Below, piece after piece: positions 5,032 to 8,323 of a DNA stretch of 8,323 bases. Every line of letters begins with the position of its first letter. Position 1 is the first letter of the stretch. The notes under the pieces are model-generated. The model was not told the DNA's origin, searched no databases, and saw nothing but the letters and a program-made list of their open reading frames with translations. The position numbers were made by a program, and so were the translations under genes. Source of the stretch: an uncultured Clostridia bacterium (GTDB lineage Bacteria > Bacillota > Clostridia > Peptostreptococcales > Anaerovoracaceae); NCBI GenBank assembly GCA_934255435.1, contig CAKQNZ010000086.1, positions 1 through 8,323 on the forward strand, in the 5' to 3' direction.

Positions 5032-6309
5032 ATGGATATTACTGACAGTGTACAAAAAGTCAAAAACAGCAGTTTCACTCTGGCATCGCTGCCGGAGAAG
5101 ACAAGAAACAATGCGCTCAGAGCCATAAACGAAGCTCTGGAAAAAAACAAAGCGGAGATATTTGCAGCAAACAAAAAAGATATGACTGCTGCGAAGGAAG
5201 AGTCTTTGCCTGATCCTATCGTGAACAGACTGAAGTTCGATGAGGGCAAGCTCAGCGGATGTATTTCCGGGATCGAAGATCTCATAAATCTTGAGGACCC
5301 TCTGTTCAGGACTTTACTCAAACGTGAACTGGACGAAGGTCTTGTGCTCACTAAAACCACATGCCCTATCGGCGTTATCGGCGTAATCTTTGAGTCAAGA
5401 CCAGACGCTCTGGTACAGATAGCCTCACTTTGCATAAAAAGCGGCAACTGCGTGATACTCAAAGGCGGCAGCGAAGCAAAAAACACAAACAGGATACTCT
5501 TCGATACTATCTATAACGCAGCCATTGCTGCCGGACTTCCTGAGGACTTCGCACTTCTCATTGAAGACCGCTCCGGCATAGATGAGCTTCTCAAGTGTCA
5601 CGAATATGTAGACCTGCTCATACCAAGAGGTTCGAACCAGTTCGTACAGTATATAATGAACAATTCAAAAATACCTGTGATGGGTCATGCTGACGGTATC
5701 TGCCATATATATGTTGACGGCGCTGCCAATATCGAAAAAGCTGTACCTGTCATCATAGATTCGAAGACCCAGTATGTGGCAGCCTGCAACACAGTAGAAA
5801 CACTGCTGGTACACAAGGATATCGCAGACGTCGTGCTCCCTGCACTGGCTGATGCTTCCGGAAGCCGTGTCGAATACAGATGCGATGACAGATCCGTATC
5901 TTTGATACCATGCAAACCGGCTGATGAAAAAGACTTCATGACAGAATATCTCGACTATATACTGTCAGTCAAGGTAGTCGACAGCATAGACGAAGCTATC
6001 GAACATATCAACAGGTACGGTTCACATCACACAGACTGCATCATCACAGAAGACAATGATTCAGCAGCGAAATTCATGTCCCTTGTGGACTCTGCAGGAG
6101 TTTATCTGAACTGCTCCACAAGGTTCGCAGACGGATTCCGCTACGGATTCGGCGCAGAAGTAGGTATCAGCACAGGAAAACTCCACGCCAGAGGGCCTGT
6201 AGGACTTGACGGCCTTGTGACATACAAATACAAGCTCACAGGAGACGGCCAGATAGTTGCAGACTACGCCAGCGGCAGTTCCACATTCAAGTTCAGAGAT
6301 CTTATGTGA
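5032..6309 (+). CDS. proA: Gamma-glutamyl phosphate reductase (glutamate-5-semialdehyde dehydrogenase)
   Basis: A 425-residue member of the aldehyde dehydrogenase superfamily. It reduces gamma-glutamyl phosphate with NADPH to glutamate-5-semialdehyde, the second step of proline synthesis from glutamate. Family landmarks are IGVIGVIFESRPDALVQIA (nucleotide-binding half), ILKGGSEA, VDLLIPRG, the catalytic cysteine C252 in AACNTVETLLV, and the C-terminal STRFADGFRYGFGAEVGIS followed by LHARGPVGLDGL. Length is normal for ProA (about 415-425). The open frame begins at a GTG at 5005, but the ATG at 5032 is preferred: AAAGGA lies at 5015-5020, eleven bases upstream, and the extra nine residues do not fit the family's usual N-terminus. 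It follows the exonuclease gene by 34 bases and is probably cotranscribed with it. The usual partner proB (glutamate 5-kinase) is not in the window. Confidence 0.96.
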   Translation: MDITDSVQKVKNSSFTLASLPEKTRNNALRAINEALEKNKAEIFAANKKDMTAAKEESLPDPIVNRLKFDEGKLSGCISGIEDLINLEDPLFRTLLKRELDEGLVLTKTTCPIGVIGVIFESRPDALVQIASLCIKSGNCVILKGGSEAKNTNRILFDTIYNAAIAAGLPEDFALLIEDRSGIDELLKCHEYVDLLIPRGSNQFVQYIMNNSKIPVMGHADGICHIYVDGAANIEKAVPVIIDSKTQYVAACNTVETLLVHKDIADVVLPALADASGSRVEYRCDDRSVSLIPCKPADEKDFMTEYLDYILSVKVVDSIDEAIEHINRYGSHHTDCIITEDNDSAAKFMSLVDSAGVYLNCSTRFADGFRYGFGAEVGISTGKLHARGPVGLDGLVTYKYKLTGDGQIVADYASGSSTFKFRDLM

Positions 6310-6334
6310 CCTCAAACACATTGTCCCATCAAAA

Positions 6335-6383
6335 TACCGACCTCCAAAAGTCAGATCCAAAATCTGACGATTAGAGGTCGGTA
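6335..6383. terminator. Two-tier hairpin between convergent proA and DUF3842 genes
   Basis: Outer stem TACCGACCTC (6335-6344) pairs with GAGGTCGGTA (6374-6383). Inner stem GTCAGAT (6350-6356) pairs with ATCTGAC (6362-6368). Five-base internal loops lie on each side and the terminal loop has five bases. On the minus strand it is followed by TTTT; on the plus strand the T-run (6398-6403) is 14 bases away. Position suggests a shared terminator, weak in both directions, but its layered shape is more elaborate than usual and it could be a small dispersed repeat. Confidence 0.55.
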
Positions 6384-6425
6384 CAAGTTCATATTCATTT
6401 TTTCTTTATAAAATTTTCGATCACA

Positions 6426-6842
6426 TCATCTGCTGCTTTCCAGATGCTCTGCCAGTGCCTTGACTGCATTGTCTATATGCTCACCAAGAGAAATACCTTC
6501 TACACTGACAACATGTATATGACATCTGTTGATCGGCAGCAGTATCTTGTATGTATGACTGCCGCCTATCGCTGCTGCCATCGCAGGCGTGAGTTCTCCC
6601 ATCATGGCATTGGCGTTAAGTATCCCTATGACGCCCATTACTATATCGACATGCTTCATGTTATGCACTATAGCATTCTCACCGGTAGCACCCTCGCTGG
6701 CGCCGGCCTTGAGCATCTGTGCCGTTGCTGCCGAATTTGTCCCCAGAGCGATTATCTCAAGCTCAGGGAATGCCTTCCTGACCCTTTCTACTATAGCTTT
6801 GCCGATACCTCCGCCCTGTCCGTCTACTACTGCCACATTCAT
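6426..6842 (-). CDS. DUF3842 family protein
   Basis: A 138-residue predicted soluble protein matching the DUF3842 pattern found mainly in Clostridia. It has an N-terminal beta strand and glycine-rich loop (MNVAVVDGQGGGIGKAIVERV, residues 1-21), then LEIIALGTNSAATAQMLKAGA (28-48), GATGENAIVHN (51-61), DIVMGVIGILNANAMMGELTP (66-86), and a C-terminal KILLPINRCHIHVVSVEG (99-116). The G-x-G-G-x-G loop and alternating strands and helices suggest a Rossmann-like nucleotide-binding fold (inference); the biochemical function is unknown. The open frame extends 29 codons upstream, but the ATG at 6842 is chosen because GGAGG (6849-6853) lies six bases before it and the family begins with this MxVAVVDGQGG segment. 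It lies downstream of the PTS_EIIC_2 gene with a 147-base gap and has its own promoter. Confidence 0.85.
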   Translation of the reverse strand: MNVAVVDGQGGGIGKAIVERVRKAFPELEIIALGTNSAATAQMLKAGASEGATGENAIVHNMKHVDIVMGVIGILNANAMMGELTPAMAAAIGGSHTYKILLPINRCHIHVVSVEGISLGEHIDNAVKALAEHLESSR

Positions 6843-6848
6843 GATATA

Positions 6849-6853
6849 CCTCC
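6849..6853 (-). promoter_or_regulatory. Ribosome binding site fixing the DUF3842 start
   Basis: Minus-strand GGAGG six bases before the ATG at 6842. It rules against the longer open frame that begins near 6929. Confidence 0.85.
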
Positions 6854-6900
6854 ACTGTCTGAAATCAGTCGACCTCGAATATATTCCGTTCAATAGTGAT

Positions 6901-6929
6901 ATTTTACCATATTTCTGCAAAACAGCCAA
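6901..6929 (-). promoter_or_regulatory. Sigma-A promoter of the DUF3842 gene
   Basis: Minus-strand TTGGCT (6929-6924), 17 bases, TAAAAT (6906-6901), with TG one base before the -10 (extended -10 form TGGTAAAAT). The predicted start near 6894 gives a leader of about 50 bases. The gene can therefore be expressed independently of the PTS_EIIC_2 gene upstream. Confidence 0.6.
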
Positions 6930-6989
6930 CTATTCCGAAGTAATATCCCACATCGTTATATCTGCAACACCAGACTCACAGAAACCGGA

Positions 6990-8087
6990 TCACAGATCCA
7001 GCTTGTAATCTCCATCCTTTATAGCTCCCGCCATTCTAAGAAGCCTGTCTATTATCAGAGTCAGAACAGCCGGAAGGAAAATTTGCAGCAGTAAAACTTT
7101 CCATAATGTATCCAGTGTGAATCCCATATCAGTGAAAGTGCCTATCTGGCCTACAAGCCCTGATGTACCCATACCTGCCCCGACAGCGATATTAGTCATC
7201 TTGAAAACGCATGTCGATAATGGTCCGATTATCGCTCCGGCCAGCGTTGGCGGAACAAGTATCCATGGGTTCTTTATTATATTCGAAACCTGCAGCATCG
7301 ATGTGCCAAGTCCCTGTGCCACCAGACCGCCTATACCGTTCTCTCTGTAGCTGGCAACAGCAAAACCTATCATCTGGGCGCAGCATCCTACAGTAGCTGC
7401 ACCGGCTGCAAGACCGCTTAACTCCATCATAATACATATCGCAGCGCTTGAGATCGGTGCAGTGAGCGCAAGACCTACTATCACTGAAATAAATATACCG
7501 AATAAAAACGGCTGCCATTCTGTAGCTGTCATTATCAAACCGCCCAGTTTGACCATACACCAGCCTATAGCCGGTCCGGCGAATTTTGCGCCAAGAGCGC
7601 CCACTATCAGGGTCACCGCAGGAGTTACCAGTATATCGATCTTCGTCTCTTTTGAAACCATCTTACCGAACTCAGCACCAAGAGCAACAGCGATGAACGC
7701 CCCTGCAGGACCACCCGAAGCAGCTATGCCGAATCCTGTCATAGACGCCCCCATCATACCTGTCACAACACTTGTAAAAAGCACAAGCGGCGGTGCTTTA
7801 AGGCTCCATGCTACAGCCACGCCTATAGCAGCGCCCATATATGTCTTAGCCTGAGCACCTACCTCTACAAAAAATGATGATATCACATTTTCGCCAAAAA
7901 GATTTGCCGTCTGCACGCCTATCGTATCAAAAATAACGCCTATCAGCAGTGATGCAAAAAGTCCCAGCGCCATTGCTGAAAGAGCTTCCTGAAGATATCT
8001 CTTAGCTGATATCTCTATATCCTTTCGCTTGAAAAACCCAATCTTCTCCTGAGTACCGTCAGCCGGCACCGCACCTCTTGTTTCCAT
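6990..8087 (-). CDS. PTS_EIIC_2-type membrane protein (stand-alone PTS sugar transporter subunit IIC-like)
   Basis: A 365-residue integral membrane protein resembling Pfam PTS_EIIC_2. After a polar N-terminus (1-28) come KRYLQEALSAMALGLFASL (29-47) and about eight to ten hydrophobic segments. These include ALTAPISSAAICI (207-219), GLGTSMLQVSNIIKNPW (259-275) and AVGAGMGTSGLVGQIG (301-316), small-residue-rich stretches typical of this family. IIC proteins form the sugar channel of a phosphotransferase system, but no IIA or IIB domain is fused or adjacent, so transport by group translocation is unproven. Two ATGs two codons apart are possible. AGGAGG (8094-8099) abuts the first (8093) with no gap but lies six bases from the second (8087), the spacing seen at the permease and DUF3842 genes, so 8087 is chosen. 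It may be cotranscribed in part with DUF3842. Confidence 0.85.
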   Translation of the reverse strand: METRGAVPADGTQEKIGFFKRKDIEISAKRYLQEALSAMALGLFASLLIGVIFDTIGVQTANLFGENVISSFFVEVGAQAKTYMGAAIGVAVAWSLKAPPLVLFTSVVTGMMGASMTGFGIAASGGPAGAFIAVALGAEFGKMVSKETKIDILVTPAVTLIVGALGAKFAGPAIGWCMVKLGGLIMTATEWQPFLFGIFISVIVGLALTAPISSAAICIMMELSGLAAGAATVGCCAQMIGFAVASYRENGIGGLVAQGLGTSMLQVSNIIKNPWILVPPTLAGAIIGPLSTCVFKMTNIAVGAGMGTSGLVGQIGTFTDMGFTLDTLWKVLLLQIFLPAVLTLIIDRLLRMAGAIKDGDYKLDL

Positions 8088-8093
8088 ATTCAT

Positions 8094-8099
8094 CCTCCT
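8094..8099 (-). promoter_or_regulatory. Ribosome binding site deciding the PTS_EIIC_2 start
   Basis: Minus-strand AGGAGG ends directly against the ATG at 8093, which is too close for initiation there. It is six bases from the ATG at 8087, which is therefore the likely start. Confidence 0.8.
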
Positions 8100-8126
8100 G
8101 TAAATAAATGCAATTATAACCTATAT

Positions 8127-8156
8127 ATGATATCAGGATATATGTACACATGTCAA
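8127..8156 (-). promoter_or_regulatory. Sigma-A promoter of the PTS_EIIC_2 gene
   Basis: Minus-strand TTGACA (8156-8151), 18 bases, TATCAT (8132-8127), with an extended -10 (TGATATCAT). The predicted start near 8120 leaves a leader of about 33 bases, too short for a riboswitch. Confidence 0.8.
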
Positions 8157-8195
8157 GACATCATCGTATACAAAAGAATAAGATAATAGAGGATT

Positions 8196-8314
8196 GCGTA
8201 GCGGCCACCTGTCGCTCCTACGCCTTTGGCTTCGCTTGGAGACCTATCCCCAGATCTGCGATCTGGCGGAAGGTCCCATGCGAGAGTTCCCCGGCTTCAG
8301 CCGGACTGGAACTC
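8196..8314 (-). ncRNA. Structured RNA or dispersed repeat element, truncated by the window edge
   Basis: Several nested inverted repeats fill this GC-rich stretch. Stem 8284-8290 with 8308-8314 encloses CCGGCT (8291-8296) with AGCCGG (8299-8304). Stem 8239-8245 with 8271-8277 encloses CCAGATC (8250-8256) with GATCTGG (8260-8266). GCGTAG (8196-8201) pairs with CTACGC (8218-8223). In the second domain one pair is A-C if the plus strand is read but G-U if the minus strand is read, which favours a minus-strand RNA. Composition differs sharply from the AT-rich DNA just to its left. No family is recognised. It may be a non-coding RNA, a mobile repeat or the end of a larger element beyond 8323. Confidence 0.5.
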
Positions 8315-8323
8315 ACCGCTCAC

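Noticed and set aside
4794..5486. 230-codon minus-strand open frame across the exonuclease end and proA
   Set aside because: It is antisense to two recognisable genes, has no ribosome site or promoter, and is Ser/Leu/Phe-rich as expected for a mirrored frame.
6444..7008. Plus-strand open frames opposite DUF3842
   Set aside because: The minus-strand frame shows a conserved family pattern and a GGAGG site; the plus-strand frames show neither.
8201..8323. Open plus-strand frame running to the window end
   Set aside because: It has no start codon or ribosome site and coincides with nested perfect stems, so openness is better explained by GC-rich structure. It could be reconsidered if sequence beyond 8323 continues the frame.
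1..8323. CRISPR arrays, tRNA or rRNA genes, insertion sequences
   Set aside because: No regularly spaced repeats, cloverleaf-like segments, rRNA stretches or transposase motifs were seen on either strand.

Overview
The window looks like part of a Firmicutes chromosome, most likely from the class Clostridia. The grounds are strong AGGAGG-type ribosome sites, textbook TTGACA/TATAAT promoters, medium GC with frequent ATA (Ile) and AGA (Arg) codons, a DUF3842-type protein and a stand-alone PTS_EIIC_2-type membrane protein. Genus and species cannot be read from the sequence. It holds one partial and six complete protein genes, one probable small-RNA gene and one probable structured RNA or repeat element that runs off the right edge.

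Left part (1-1970): the C-terminal ATPase end of a sensor histidine kinase overlaps by one base an NtrC-type response regulator with receiver, AAA+ (GAFTGA intact) and Fis-type HTH domains. It ends at a strong bidirectional terminator shared with the convergent transporter gene.

Centre (1970-3974): a minus-strand gene for a 485-residue multi-spanning permease resembling the NCS2/SLC23 (xanthine-uracil) superfamily. Its 5' region carries a consensus sigma-54 promoter, TGGCAC-N5-TTGC. About 145 and 163 bases upstream of the predicted start are two copies of a GCACTGTGCA palindrome, at enhancer distance. The simplest reading is a self-contained circuit: kinase senses a ligand, regulator is phosphorylated, regulator binds the palindromes and activates RpoN polymerase, and the permease is made. 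The rest of this gap holds a perfect sigma-A promoter, about 60-90 bases of C-rich transcript and a strong intrinsic terminator, which together look like an independent sRNA of about 89 nt.

Right-centre (3975-6309): a two-gene plus-strand unit, a YprB-like DEDD exonuclease (RNase_H_2 type) and proA. The exonuclease gene has an extended -10 promoter so close to its ATG that the mRNA may be leaderless.

Right part (6310-8323): a two-tier hairpin separates proA from two minus-strand genes, a DUF3842 protein and, upstream of it, a PTS_EIIC_2 membrane protein, each with a recognisable promoter. At 8196-8314 nested stems, with a G-U pair that favours the minus strand as the RNA, suggest a non-coding RNA or dispersed repeat cut off by the window end.
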